Of a stretch of 64,000 nt of DNA, positions 1-8,816 are shown in pieces. Numbering within the stretch: the first letter of the stretch is position 1; each line of letters opens with the position of its first letter. Source of the stretch: Planomicrobium stackebrandtii (GTDB lineage: Bacteria; Bacillota; Bacilli; Bacillales_A; Planococcaceae); assembly GCF_030814955.1 (NCBI RefSeq), contig NZ_JAUSWB010000009.1:105546-169545 (forward strand), given 5' to 3'. Under the pieces are notes generated by a model. The model was given only the letters and a program-made list of their open reading frames with translations. It did no database searches and was not told where the DNA came from. The position numbers and the translations under genes are program-made.

Positions 1-2
1 AA

Positions 3-317
3 AATTTACATGGTGATGTTGCCAATGAAGAACGCTTATACAGGTTTTATGAAAATATGGAAAATGGAAAAAAGGACGCGGTCAGAATCATCAGCTACAC
101 AACAGAAGGAGACCCTATCTATCAAGACCTGTCATACGATGGCACTGTTATTGAATCGGTGGAAGATTTCACTGAAGACCAATACGGTTCCGGGGAGATT
201 GTCGCAAGAGAATGTGAATCGATGGTCATCCTGTCCTCTGAAACTGAAGAAGTTTATGTGCTCGAAGGGTGTGATCCTGAAGAGGGATTGGATACCATTC
301 TACACTTAACGGAATAA
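3..317 (+). CDS. DUF4362-like protein, 5' truncated
   Basis: The reading frame is open from base 3 with no start codon, so the gene begins before the window; 104 C-terminal residues are visible. The text (an HGDV stretch, then GKKD, VRIISYTTEGDPI and repeated acidic residues) resembles the DUF4362 family of small Bacillus proteins, often lipoproteins of unknown role. The N-terminal signal sequence that would settle localisation is missing. An internal ATG at 57 exists but lies inside the conserved stretch and is not the natural start. The function is unknown; the family assignment is from memory of the motif. Confidence 0.6.
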   Translation, partial: NLHGDVANEERLYRFYENMENGKKDAVRIISYTTEGDPIYQDLSYDGTVIESVEDFTEDQYGSGEIVARECESMVILSSETEEVYVLEGCDPEEGLDTILHLTE

Positions 318-411
318 CTGCTGTTAAAGCTTTCTTTACATTTCAATAAGGCATACAATTTCTGCAAAAGGGTATATTTGATAATAACGGATACGGAAGG
401 GGAGATGTGAG

Positions 412-1350
412 ATGAAAGCGATAGTCATCGACAATTATGGCGGCAAAGAACAATTGAAAGAAAGAGAAATGGAAAAACCGGCCATTAATGACAATCAAGT
501 GCTGGTTGAAGTCCATGCCACTTCGATCAATCCTATTGACTGGAAATTGCGTGAAGGCTATTTAAAAGATATGCTGCCGTGGGAATTTCCCATCATTCTA
601 GGCTGGGATGCTGCAGGAGTCGTTGCTGAAGTCGGCAAAAACGTCAAACATTACAGTGTTGGTGACCGGGTATTCGCCAGACCGGCTACCACTCGACAAG
701 GAACTTATGCAGAGTTCGTTCCTGTCGAAATGGAACTGTTGGCCCATATGCCGGAGAGTATGACTTTTGAGCAAGGCGCAGCCATTCCATTGACTGGTCT
801 GACTGCCTATCAATGCATTGTCGGCTTTGCAGAAGTGAAAAAAGGGGACAAGGTGCTGATCCATGCCGGAGCAGGCGGTGTTGGCAGCATGGCCATTCAG
901 ATTGCCAACAGCATCGGTGCATATGTCGCAACAACGGCGAGCGATAAAAACGATGAACTGGTCAAATCCCTCGGAGCAAACCGGGTGATCAATTACAGTG
1001 AAGAGGACTTTAGTGAGCTGCTCGAAAATTTCGATGCAGTACTGGATACGATGGGTGGGGAAGTGTTGGACAAAAGCTTCAAAGTCCTTAAAAAAGGCGG
1101 CAAACTGATTTCGATTGCCGGCCAGCCTTCTGCAGAAAAAGCTGAAGAACATGGGGTCAAAGCCAGTGATTTTTGGTTAGAGCCGAACGGCGAGCAATTG
1201 CAAAAATTGGCTCATTTATTCGTGTCAGGCGAGTTAAAGCCTGCGATTGGCCACGTGTTTGAGTTTACCGAGCAGGGACTGAAGGACGCCCACGAACTGA
1301 GTGAATCCCATCACGCCCGTGGCAAAATTGTCATCAAAATCAAATCTTAA
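412..1350 (+). CDS. NADP-dependent zinc-independent MDR oxidoreductase (quinone reductase-like)
   Basis: A 312-residue medium-chain dehydrogenase/reductase. The N-terminal GroES-like domain (about 1-125) carries the family patterns TSINPIDWK and GWDAAGVV. The Rossmann domain has the dinucleotide motif AGAGGVG at 152-158. The Cys/His zinc ligands of alcohol dehydrogenases are absent, which places it with the quinone oxidoreductase (QOR) branch, probably reducing quinones or enals with NADPH in the cytoplasm. The ATG follows a GGGGAGATG-type ribosome site. It is a single gene closed by a strong terminator. The exact substrate cannot be read from the sequence. Confidence 0.9.
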   Translation: MKAIVIDNYGGKEQLKEREMEKPAINDNQVLVEVHATSINPIDWKLREGYLKDMLPWEFPIILGWDAAGVVAEVGKNVKHYSVGDRVFARPATTRQGTYAEFVPVEMELLAHMPESMTFEQGAAIPLTGLTAYQCIVGFAEVKKGDKVLIHAGAGGVGSMAIQIANSIGAYVATTASDKNDELVKSLGANRVINYSEEDFSELLENFDAVLDTMGGEVLDKSFKVLKKGGKLISIAGQPSAEKAEEHGVKASDFWLEPNGEQLQKLAHLFVSGELKPAIGHVFEFTEQGLKDAHELSESHHARGKIVIKIKS

Positions 1351-1391
1351 AAAAGCCTTTTTACAAATATGGAAAGGCTGAGCAATAAACA

Positions 1392-1434
1392 AAAGAGGTT
1401 TTGGAATGTACTCCTTCCAAAACCTCTTTATTTT
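1392..1434. terminator. Bidirectional terminator between the oxidoreductase and VOC genes
   Basis: A perfect 15-bp inverted repeat, 1392-1406 with 1415-1429, encloses an 8-nt loop. A-rich and T-rich flanks let it serve the plus-strand oxidoreductase and the converging minus-strand VOC gene. Confidence 0.85.
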
Positions 1435-1487
1435 GAGATAACTTTTAGGCATGGCCTGAGTGGACCTCCAAATTTTTTGTTTGAATC

Positions 1488-1862
1488 TTATTTTTCCATA
1501 ACCGCAAAGTAATTGTCCTCATTGTCCGCAAAATTAAATACTTTGCCTGAAGGCATGTCTATAATGTCTCCAACTGTAATGTTTTTGTTTGTAAACTCCT
1601 TATAAAGTTTATCAGCATTTTCAGTGATAAACATTAAGGAGGGGGTGCCTAACTTTACTCCGAGCGACATCTGTGCGACAGTTTCTTTGTTATGCAGAAT
1701 GATGCTCGTTTCAGCCCCTTCTGCTGAAGCAATTTCTATCCATCTCATTCCGTGGCTATTCTCATCAGCTACGACAGTAAACCCCAATTTTTTTGACCAG
1801 AATTCTACCGCTTCGTCTTGATTGTTGACATATAACATAACCTGCCCAATTTTACTGATCAT
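1488..1862 (-). CDS. VOC (glyoxalase/bleomycin resistance) family protein
   Basis: A 124-residue single vicinal-oxygen-chelate unit. It starts MISKIGQVMLYVNNQDEAV, with the typical strand-helix opening, then FWSKKLGFTV and a C-terminal FNFADNEDNYFAVME, where the late Glu-type metal ligand of the fold lies. Such proteins are usually metal-dependent lyases, dioxygenases or antibiotic-binding proteins; single-domain members act as dimers. The substrate is not predictable. The gene is monocistronic, with a GGAG ribosome site upstream, and is separated from the upstream usp gene by a terminator. Confidence 0.85.
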   Translation of the reverse strand: MISKIGQVMLYVNNQDEAVEFWSKKLGFTVVADENSHGMRWIEIASAEGAETSIILHNKETVAQMSLGVKLGTPSLMFITENADKLYKEFTNKNITVGDIIDMPSGKVFNFADNEDNYFAVMEK

Positions 1863-1900
1863 GTTTTCAGCTCCTTTGCAGCTTACTATATCTTTAACTA

Positions 1901-1936
1901 AAAAAAGACCATCAAGCGAAAAAGCTCAGATGGTCG
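1901..1936 (-). terminator. Terminator of the usp gene
   Basis: On the minus strand, a 7-bp stem (1929-1935 with 1907-1913) is extended by a short inner helix and followed by a run of T (A-run at 1901-1906 on plus). It lies about 80 nt after the usp stop codon. Confidence 0.75.
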
Positions 1937-2018
1937 ATATTGCGAAAACTCATTGCGCTCCAGCTTTTATTGCCGGACGTCTATTGCCGAAATACAGATT
2001 CTTATCTGTCCATGAAGG

Positions 2019-2525
2019 TTAAAAGTTTTCAGGCTTGCCTGATTTGTCTTCTGAATAGTATTCCTTTGGTGCATCGTCCTGAGCTTCTTCTGTGCGTACG
2101 ACCAAAACATCGCATTTAGCGGAACGGACAATATGTTCCGAAACACTGCCGATCAAGAAACGTTCTACGGCGTTCAATCCGGTAGCACCACAAATAATAA
2201 GGTCAGCTTCCACTTTTTGAGCTAAATCACGTGAAATCATCGTTTTTGGAGAACCGTAATCGACTACGATGTTTACTTTTTCAACACCGCCGGCTAAAGC
2301 TTCTTTTTTGTAGTCATCCAGTAAATCTTCTGCAAACTTTTGAGCGCGGTCAGCAATCGAGCGGTCGTACGCTTCGATAGCAGCAAATGACCGGGTATCG
2401 ATGACATTCACCAAATTTAATGTGGCGTTGTTCCGTTTGGCGATCCCCACCGATTTTTTAAATGCCCACTCGGCTTCTTTGGAACCATCGACTGCAACTA
2501 GAATTTGACTGTACTTTAATGTCAT
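2019..2525 (-). CDS. Universal stress protein, UspA family
   Basis: A 168-residue single Usp domain. It starts MTLKYSQILVAVDGS with the canonical Asp of the nucleotide pocket. Near the C-terminus it carries the ATP-binding pattern G-x2-G-x9-GS (Gly113, Gly116, Gly126, Ser127), so it is probably an ATP-binding UspA-type protein. A charged tail of about 25 residues (EEAQDDAPKEYYSEDKSGK) extends beyond the fold. The ATG has a strong AAAGGAGGA ribosome site. It is divergent from alanine dehydrogenase across a 248-bp intergenic region. The role is likely stress or starvation survival; the partner is unknown. Confidence 0.92.
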   Translation of the reverse strand: MTLKYSQILVAVDGSKEAEWAFKKSVGIAKRNNATLNLVNVIDTRSFAAIEAYDRSIADRAQKFAEDLLDDYKKEALAGGVEKVNIVVDYGSPKTMISRDLAQKVEADLIICGATGLNAVERFLIGSVSEHIVRSAKCDVLVVRTEEAQDDAPKEYYSEDKSGKPENF

Positions 2526-2685
2526 CCTAAATTCCTCCTTTTGTCTCTCACTATTAAGAGATTCGCTATAAGTTCCAGAGTTCCTGCTAAATTGAAGTTA
2601 ATTTCATGAATTTTTTGTCTAATTAATGGCGACTATTTTCCCTTTTAAATGGGTTGATAACCGGTAATAAAGTAGCGAATAAGAG

Positions 2686-2711
2686 CAGAAATCCATTATT
2701 TCTGTTAAAAT
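2686..2711 (+). promoter_or_regulatory. Possible ald promoter with overlapping inverted repeat
   Basis: An extended -10 (TG-T-TAAAAT, -10 at 2706-2711) is directly preceded by a perfect 7-bp inverted repeat with a 5-nt loop (2686-2692 with 2698-2704). No good -35 is visible. This is consistent with a regulator-controlled promoter, but the operator role is inference. Confidence 0.4.
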
Positions 2712-2773
2712 ATAGATGATTTCAGAAAATTCTTTTATTCTAACAGATCATTAATTGGAAATGGGGGTTCGAG

Positions 2774-3889
2774 ATGCGCATTGGGGTACCGACAGAAGTG
2801 AAAAATAACGAAAACCGGATTGCGATGACTCCGGCCGGTGTAGTCAACTTAACACTGTACGGCCACGAGGTCTTTATTGAAAATGGGGCTGGGCTTGGTT
2901 CTGGATTTGCCGATGAAGACTACAGAACTGCGGGAGCAAAAATTGTTGCTACGGCAGAAGAGGCATGGGCGCAGGAGATGGTCATGAAAGTGAAAGAGCC
3001 GGAACCGGAAGAATACCAATATTTCCGCGAAGGGCAGATTTTATTCACTTACCTGCATTTGGCGCCGGAAAAAGAATTGACACAAGCGCTGCTGGATGCA
3101 AAGGTGACGGGCATTGCTTACGAAACGGTACAGCTGCCGAATAATTCCCTGCCTTTGCTGACGCCAATGAGCGAAGTGGCAGGACGGATGTCAACGCAGA
3201 TCGGGGCGCAATTTCTGGAGAAGATACATGGAGGCGCCGGTATTCTGCTGGGCGGTATTCCAGGTGTGGGACGCGGCAATGTCTGTGTGATCGGTGCTGG
3301 CGTTGCCGGAACCAATGCTGCAAAAGTGGCTGTGGGCATGGGGGCCAGCGTCACAATTTTGGATTTAAATCCGGATCGCCTGCGTCAATTGGATGATCAG
3401 TTCGGACAGGATGTCCAAACGCTGATGTCCAATCCGCTGAATATTGCCGAATCCGTCAGAAAAGCGGACCTGGTCATTGGAGCCGTATTGATTCCTGGCG
3501 CCAAGGCACCCAAGCTGGTGACGGAGGAAATGATCCAATCGATGAAACCAAGATCGGTTGTAGTTGATATTGCCATTGACCAAGGCGGAATTTTTGAGAC
3601 CAGCGACCGCATTACAACACACGACGATCCGACCTATGTAAAACACGGAGTTGTCCATTATGCTGTGGCGAATATGCCTGGAGCTGTTCCAAGAACTTCG
3701 ACTATCGGATTGACAAACGTAACGGTGCCATACGCAGTCCAAATTGCCAATAAAGGATTTATTCAGGCGGTCCGGGACAATGAGGCGCTGAAAAAAGGGG
3801 TCAACACGCTGGCAGGGCACGTTACCTATCAAGCGGTAGCTGCGGATCAAGGGTTGCAGTACAAATCAGTTGATGAGATTTTAGGCTAA
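2774..3889 (+). CDS. ald: Alanine dehydrogenase
   Basis: A 371-residue enzyme, the family's usual length. It catalyses reversible NAD-dependent deamination of L-alanine to pyruvate and ammonium and supports growth on alanine and sporulation in relatives. The start [20 protein letters not shown] is diagnostic. Arg15, Lys74 and His95 correspond to the substrate pocket, and the Rossmann motif GAGVAG is at 174-179. A GGGG ribosome site lies 9 nt before ATG. The gene is monocistronic, with a bidirectional terminator immediately after the stop codon. Confidence 0.97.
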   Translation: MRIGVPTEVKNNENRIAMTPAGVVNLTLYGHEVFIENGAGLGSGFADEDYRTAGAKIVATAEEAWAQEMVMKVKEPEPEEYQYFREGQILFTYLHLAPEKELTQALLDAKVTGIAYETVQLPNNSLPLLTPMSEVAGRMSTQIGAQFLEKIHGGAGILLGGIPGVGRGNVCVIGAGVAGTNAAKVAVGMGASVTILDLNPDRLRQLDDQFGQDVQTLMSNPLNIAESVRKADLVIGAVLIPGAKAPKLVTEEMIQSMKPRSVVVDIAIDQGGIFETSDRITTHDDPTYVKHGVVHYAVANMPGAVPRTSTIGLTNVTVPYAVQIANKGFIQAVRDNEALKKGVNTLAGHVTYQAVAADQGLQYKSVDEILG

Positions 3890-3926
3890 AAAGCGGCACC
3901 GGAAAGATTCCGGTGCCGCTTTTTTC
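3890..3926. terminator. Bidirectional terminator between ald and the M24 peptidase gene
   Basis: A perfect GC-rich hairpin (arms 3891-3904 and 3908-3921, 3-nt loop) is followed by six T on plus and an A-rich flank on the other side. It serves both converging genes. Confidence 0.9.
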
Positions 3927-3928
3927 GA

Positions 3929-5026
3929 TTAATTTGTGATAATTTGAAGTTCTTTCGGGAATTTCGTCAATACTTCGTAGCCATCTTCTGTAACTGCTAC
4001 ATCGTCTTCAATGCGGACACCGACTTTTCCAGGAACATAGATGCCGGGTTCCAGTGTAAAGACCATTCCTTTTTCCATTGTCATCGGATTTGCTCCGTGA
4101 ATAGAAGGGAATTCGTGTACCGATATGCCAAGGCCATGGCCGAGGCGGTGTGTGAAATACTCCCCGTATCCGGCATCCGTAATGACTTTGCGTGAAATCT
4201 GATCCAGTTCAGCTGCTGTGACGCCAGGCTTGACTGCCTCGAGCGCTGCCGTTTCAGCCTTCAATACAATATCGTATACCGCTTTCTGCTCTTTGCCAGG
4301 TTCTCCAAGCGCTAAGGTGCGGGTGATATCCGAGCAGTATCCTTTATGCACAACGCCCAAGTCGAATAATACCAAATCGCCATTTTGCAGTTTCCGTTCT
4401 CCGGTCTTGCCATGCGGCGAGGCGGCTTTGTCTCCTGCCAATACAGTTGTGTCGAATGACATATGGGTGACGCCGCGTTTTTTCAAAGCCAATTCGATTT
4501 CCGTCATCACTTCAATTTCGGTGATGCCTTCTTTGATTGTCTTAGCCGCTACTTCGATGGCGTAATCGGCTAATGCCGCCGCTTCACGCAAAATCTGAAG
4601 TTCTGCCTCGTCCTTAATGACACGCATAGCATTCAGCTGCTCGTCTAATTGAACAATTGTAAGTGAGCCAAATAGTGAAAGGATGGCATCATATCGGTCA
4701 ACTGTCATATGCGCTTTTTCAATCGCCATGGTTTTCAAATCGATTCCGCGAGACTGGGCGGTATTGTGTAAGATCTCCATGGAATTTTGCGTGTCTTCGT
4801 GGCCGACAATTTCGCCGGCCCATCCGGCATTTTTTGCATCCGGCATTTCCATTTTCGGACAGATCAAAAATGGTTCGGCTTCAGCGAATACCATGACACC
4901 CAGCAGGCGCTCGTGTGGGTTGCTTTGGAAGCCGCTGACGTAAAAGACGTTAAAGGGATCGGTAATAAACGCCGCATCGATCGATTGCTCTTTTAAATAG
5001 TTTTGTAATTGCTTGATTTTAGTCAT
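3929..5026 (-). CDS. M24B family Xaa-Pro peptidase (aminopeptidase P / prolidase-like)
   Basis: A 365-residue protein. It has an N-terminal creatinase-like domain (1-130) and a C-terminal pita-bread metallopeptidase domain. The dinuclear metal ligands are visible in order: Asp in VLFDLGV, Asp in GYCSDITRT, His in HRLGHGLG, Glu in FTLEPGIY and Glu in VRIEDDVAV. It should cleave Xaa-Pro bonds in peptides in the cytoplasm. The start is at 5026 because a GAGGAGGA site precedes this ATG; the longer frame upstream (to 5059) would begin inside a non-conserved segment. It could be a dipeptidase (PepQ) or an aminopeptidase (PapA type). Confidence 0.9.
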   Translation of the reverse strand: MTKIKQLQNYLKEQSIDAAFITDPFNVFYVSGFQSNPHERLLGVMVFAEAEPFLICPKMEMPDAKNAGWAGEIVGHEDTQNSMEILHNTAQSRGIDLKTMAIEKAHMTVDRYDAILSLFGSLTIVQLDEQLNAMRVIKDEAELQILREAAALADYAIEVAAKTIKEGITEIEVMTEIELALKKRGVTHMSFDTTVLAGDKAASPHGKTGERKLQNGDLVLFDLGVVHKGYCSDITRTLALGEPGKEQKAVYDIVLKAETAALEAVKPGVTAAELDQISRKVITDAGYGEYFTHRLGHGLGISVHEFPSIHGANPMTMEKGMVFTLEPGIYVPGKVGVRIEDDVAVTEDGYEVLTKFPKELQIITN

Positions 5027-5196
5027 ATGTATTCCTCCTCTACATGTGTAGCATATCAAAAATCAGGGTATAAAACAGCTATGTAAGTTGAACTATTAGC
5101 TTTCACTTGTGGAATATCCACAGCAGAATAGCTATCATTAAAAATAATGAGTTCAACTTTTCCAGTAACCATCAACAAATTCATTGGAGGGATAGT

Positions 5197-5877
5197 ATGC
5201 ATATTTCATATCACGGCCATTCAGTTGTAAAAATCAAAACAGGTGAGTTCACGATTTTAATAGATCCATTTATTAATGGCAACGAATTGACCGATTTGAA
5301 GGCAGCCGATGAAAAGCCGGATGCCATTCTTTTGACGCATGCCCATAACGATCATGTGGGGGATACTATTGAATTAGCCAAAAGCAATAATGCGCAAGTG
5401 GTAGCTCCAGTCGAACTCGCCAATTATCTTGGAAGCCAGGGAGTCAACGCAGTCGGCATGAACTTAGGCGGCGCCCATGAATTCGATTTTGGTTTGGTGA
5501 AATTTACAAAGGCATTTCATAGCTCTTCGTATACAACAGAAGAAGGGGAAGCGATTTACGGCGGCATGCCAGCTGGAATCCTCTTTAAAGCAGAAGGCAA
5601 AACAGTTTACCATGCAGGTGATACCGAAGTCTTTGGAGATATGGAGATTATTGGCAAAAGGAATGATATTGATGTGGCATTTGTGCCAATCGGCGACTTT
5701 TTCACGATGGGGCCGGAAGATGCGGCTTACGCGGTTGAATTGCTAAAGCCGAAAGTGGTGGTGCCCATCCACTTCAATACATTCCCGCCAATCAAACAGG
5801 ACCCTGAGCATTTCAAGTCCTTAGTCAAAAATGCAGAAGTTAACATCCTGCAGCCAGGCGGCAGCATTGAATTATAA
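5197..5877 (+). CDS. ytkL: UPF0173 metal-dependent hydrolase YtkL
   Basis: A 226-residue metallo-beta-lactamase-fold protein matching UPF0173 in length. The metal motif H-x-H-x-D-H is at 48-53 (THAHNDH), with a later [10 protein letters not shown] and a C-terminal PIHFNTF supplying the remaining ligands. The substrate is unknown. The ATG at 5197 follows TTGGAGGGATAGT, so the 30 in-frame codons upstream are not coding. It precedes ytoI, as in B. subtilis. Confidence 0.93.
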   Translation: MHISYHGHSVVKIKTGEFTILIDPFINGNELTDLKAADEKPDAILLTHAHNDHVGDTIELAKSNNAQVVAPVELANYLGSQGVNAVGMNLGGAHEFDFGLVKFTKAFHSSSYTTEEGEAIYGGMPAGILFKAEGKTVYHAGDTEVFGDMEIIGKRNDIDVAFVPIGDFFTMGPEDAAYAVELLKPKVVVPIHFNTFPPIKQDPEHFKSLVKNAEVNILQPGGSIEL

Positions 5878-5883
5878 TTAAGC

Positions 5884-5925
5884 GGCAATACTCGGAGAGC
5901 TCAGGCTTTTCGGGTATTTTTATTT
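5884..5925 (+). terminator. Probable ytkL terminator
   Basis: An imperfect inverted repeat (AATACTCGG against CGGGTATT, with an inner GAGAGC/GCTTTTC helix) is followed by a T-rich run beginning near 5917. Confidence 0.5.
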
Positions 5926-6057
5926 TCTTCACAACTGTTGTGTTCCGTGCTGCAACCGCTCGTTCATAGGCCTGTCGAAGCAGAACGCCCGTCTCCACTT
6001 TTCTATTAATTATGCTACACTATTAGGTACATGAACGCAGAAAGAATGGGTGAAATC

Positions 6058-7365
6058 ATGGCGACTAAACATGAACAGATATTGGATTATATTGAGACAT
6101 TAGCCGTTGGCGAAAAGATTTCGGTGCGGCGTATTGCCAAGGAGCTTCAAGTGAGTGAAGGGACTGCTTACCGGGCAATCAAAGAAGCGGAAACAAAGCG
6201 ATTGGTTTCGACCATTGAACGTGTCGGAACGATTCGGATTGAACGCAAAAAGAAAGAAAATATCGAGCGGCTGACTTATGCTGAAATCGTTAACATTGTT
6301 GACGGGCAGGTATTGGGCGGCAGAGCCGGATTGCATAAATCATTGAACAAATTCGTAATCGGTGCGATGCAGCTGGAAGATATGATGCGTTATACGGAAG
6401 CGGGCAATTTATTGATTGTCGGCAATCGCTATAAAGCCCATGAATACGCTTTGCGTGCGGGAGCAGCCGTGCTTGTGACTGGTGGATTTGAAGCGTCCGA
6501 AGGAGTAAAGAAACTCGCGGATGAGTTTGAATTGCCGGTTATTTCGACCAGCTACGATACCTTCACGGTAGCGACAATGATCAACCGGGCGATCTATGAC
6601 CAATTGATCAAAAAGGAAATTCTTTTAATAGAAGATATTTTGATTCCACTGGAAGTAACGGCGTACTTGACGCTGAAAGAGCCGATCAGACGCTATCATG
6701 AATTGAATGAACAAACGACTCATGGCGGTTTTCCTGTGGTCGATCATTCAAACAAACTGGTTGGTATCATTACATCACGGGATGTTATTGGGCATCCGCC
6801 TTCCGAGTTAGTGGAAAAAGTGATGACCAAAGATCCCATCACTGTCTCGATGCAGACGAGTGTCGCAGCTGCAGGCCACCGCATGATTTGGGAAGGCATC
6901 GATTTAATGCCGGTTGCAGATGACCACGGCAAGCTGAAAGGCGTCATCAGCAGGCAGGATGTATTAAAAGCGATACAAACTGCCCAACGTCAGCCTCAGC
7001 AGGGTGAGACAATCGATGACATCATCAAAAGCCAGCTTCAACAGCAGTCAAATGACAAACTGATTTTGGAATTTCGCGTTACACCACAGATGACCAATGC
7101 TTATGGATCGATTTCCCACGGTGCGTATACGATGATTCTCACAGAAGCGGCAGGAGCGGCTTTAAAAACAAAAAACCGCAAAGATAGTGTGTTGGAAAAT
7201 ATATCAATATACTTTCTAAAACCGGTTCAGCTGGATGCGCTGGTGTTTGTCCGTCCCAATATTTTGGACATTAGCCGTAAATCCGCAAAAGTTGAAGTTG
7301 ATGTATCTCTTGATCAGGAAATTGTCGGCAAGGCGATGTTGACCTTCCAATTGTTGGATCGCTGA
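6058..7365 (+). CDS. ytoI: DRTGG-CBS-hotdog regulator-like protein YtoI
   Basis: A 435-residue four-part protein. A winged helix-turn-helix (about 1-65, starting MATKHEQILDYIE) is followed by a DRTGG domain (about 70-175), two CBS domains (about 195-310) containing GFPVVDHSNKLVGIITSRDV and MPVADDHGKLKGVISRQDV, and a C-terminal hotdog thioesterase-like domain (about 330-435). CBS pairs usually bind adenosyl nucleotides and hotdog folds bind acyl-CoA. That suggests a DNA-binding sensor of energy or acyl-CoA state, but no function is established. The start MATKHEQ matches the family, so the upstream ATG at 6031 is not used. A TGC-TACACT extended -10 lies at 6013-6021. Confidence 0.9.
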   Translation: MATKHEQILDYIETLAVGEKISVRRIAKELQVSEGTAYRAIKEAETKRLVSTIERVGTIRIERKKKENIERLTYAEIVNIVDGQVLGGRAGLHKSLNKFVIGAMQLEDMMRYTEAGNLLIVGNRYKAHEYALRAGAAVLVTGGFEASEGVKKLADEFELPVISTSYDTFTVATMINRAIYDQLIKKEILLIEDILIPLEVTAYLTLKEPIRRYHELNEQTTHGGFPVVDHSNKLVGIITSRDVIGHPPSELVEKVMTKDPITVSMQTSVAAAGHRMIWEGIDLMPVADDHGKLKGVISRQDVLKAIQTAQRQPQQGETIDDIIKSQLQQQSNDKLILEFRVTPQMTNAYGSISHGAYTMILTEAAGAALKTKNRKDSVLENISIYFLKPVQLDALVFVRPNILDISRKSAKVEVDVSLDQEIVGKAMLTFQLLDR

Positions 7366-7384
7366 ATTTACCTCTTTTTCAGGC

Positions 7385-7432
7385 AGCAAAAAGGCAGCAG
7401 GTTCACTCGATTGGGAGTGGATCTGCTGCCTG
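7385..7432 (-). terminator. Terminator of ytpI
   Basis: On the minus strand, an AGGCAGCAG...CTGCTGCC hairpin (7392-7399 with 7424-7431, with a further inner helix) is followed by five T. It sits between converging ytoI and ytpI. Confidence 0.65.
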
Positions 7433-7455
7433 AACATTCTGTTGAGAGAAGCTGC

Positions 7456-7761
7456 TTAAGGATTTAAGTCAGCTTCTTCTTCAAGGAATGCCTGATAATG
7501 CCGTGATGCTTTGTAATTGTAATAAACCAGGGCAAGCCCAAGGACGATAAAAATGGCTGAAACGATATACGTGATTGCACTTTGAAATACGAACAGCTGG
7601 TTGATTCCGAACAAGGCCATAAAACTTCCCAGCGCCATCGAAGCTCGTGCAGCATACCATTTCTTTCTGATCGGCAAAACGGTGCGCGTACGGAATTGCT
7701 TGGTTTTGTTATAAAAATAAATGACAAATGATACAATGATTAAAACAACGAATATTAACAT
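7456..7761 (-). CDS. ytpI: YtpI-like membrane protein
   Basis: A 101-residue protein with three predicted membrane segments: N-terminal MLIFVVLIIVSFVIYFY, a middle segment around ALGSFMALFGINQLFVF, and a third AIFIVLGLALVYYNY. A short charged cytoplasmic tail ends EEEADLNP. The function is unknown; YtpI is a conserved Bacillaceae neighbour of nrnA. The start is set by GGAGGTCCCT just before ATG 7761; the longer frame to 7794 lacks a site. It is divergent from nrnA across 92 bp. Confidence 0.8.
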   Translation of the reverse strand: MLIFVVLIIVSFVIYFYNKTKQFRTRTVLPIRKKWYAARASMALGSFMALFGINQLFVFQSAITYIVSAIFIVLGLALVYYNYKASRHYQAFLEEEADLNP

Positions 7762-7853
7762 AGGGACCTCCTGAATTCCAAAACTCATTATCATTGTACT
7801 GAGAATTGAGCAAAATTGCGAATGGATTTCCTTATAAATGGAGGAACTCGAGA

Positions 7854-8798
7854 ATGAACAGTCAAATCATCGACACAATTAAGCAATACAGCACCATCAT
7901 TATTCACCGCCATGTGCGTCCGGATCCAGATGCTTACGGATCTCAGCTCGGCCTAAAATACTTATTGGAGCAAAATTATCCGGACAAGCGAATTTTGGCA
8001 GCCGGAACACATGATTACACAATGGACTTTCTGGATTTTCCTGATGCAGTGGAAGATCAGGATTTCGAAGGTGCATTGGTCATCGTGACCGATACCGCCA
8101 ACACAGAGCGTGTCGATGATCAGCGCTACAAAACAGGCGCGAAACTAATTAAAATCGATCATCATCCGAATGACGATGCTTATGGCGATATTGTATCCGT
8201 TGATACAACGGCAAGCTCGGCTTCGGAATTGATTTATGAACTATTTGCATATGGAAGTGAACACGAAGGCTGGACTTTGTCCGCAAAGGCAGCTCGTTTA
8301 CTGTATGCGGGAATTATTGGCGACACCGGACGCTTTCTTTTCCCAAGTACGACGCAAAAAACATTTGCGATTGCAGGCGAACTGATCAAATTCGAATTCG
8401 ACCGCAATGAACTGCATAATGGCATGTACGAAATGGACCGAAAATTATTGCATCTGCAAGGTTATATGTACCAAAATTTCAAAATGGATGAAAATGGTGC
8501 TGCACATGTCAAAATCACCAAAGACATCCTAAAGGAATTTAGTGTGACGGCAACCGATACATCTTTGCTGGTGGGTTCGCTCGGCAATGTCAAAGGCATG
8601 AAAGCCTGGGTTATTTTAATTGAAGAAGATACGGAAATCCGGGTGCGCCTGCGTTCAAAAGGCCCGATCATCAATACTTTAGCGAAAGAATTCGGAGGCG
8701 GTGGCCATCCAATGGCTTCCGGTGCAACAGCCTATTCGTGGGAGGAAGCCGATCTGGTCATTCAGCGCCTTGCTGAAATCTGCGCTGCCGCAAAATAA
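7854..8798 (+). CDS. nrnA: Oligoribonuclease / pAp phosphatase NrnA (DHH-DHHA1)
   Basis: A 314-residue bifunctional enzyme that degrades 2-5 nt RNA (nanoRNA) and dephosphorylates pAp. The DHH domain ligands are visible: HRHVRPDPDAYGS, VTDTANTERVDD and the signature IDHHPNDD. The C-terminal DHHA1 domain contains the substrate-binding GGGGHPMASG. The ATG at 7854 follows GGAGGAACTCGAGA; an in-frame TTG at 7806 is not needed. The stop lies 18 bp before dnaE, so the two genes are probably one transcript. Confidence 0.95.
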   Translation: MNSQIIDTIKQYSTIIIHRHVRPDPDAYGSQLGLKYLLEQNYPDKRILAAGTHDYTMDFLDFPDAVEDQDFEGALVIVTDTANTERVDDQRYKTGAKLIKIDHHPNDDAYGDIVSVDTTASSASELIYELFAYGSEHEGWTLSAKAARLLYAGIIGDTGRFLFPSTTQKTFAIAGELIKFEFDRNELHNGMYEMDRKLLHLQGYMYQNFKMDENGAAHVKITKDILKEFSVTATDTSLLVGSLGNVKGMKAWVILIEEDTEIRVRLRSKGPIINTLAKEFGGGGHPMASGATAYSWEEADLVIQRLAEICAAAK

Positions 8799-8816
8799 GG
8801 AGGAGGTCTGTTGGCA

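Noticed and set aside
598..1152. 184-residue minus-strand ORF opposite the oxidoreductase
   Set aside because: Antisense shadow of a well-supported gene, with no ribosome site or family match.
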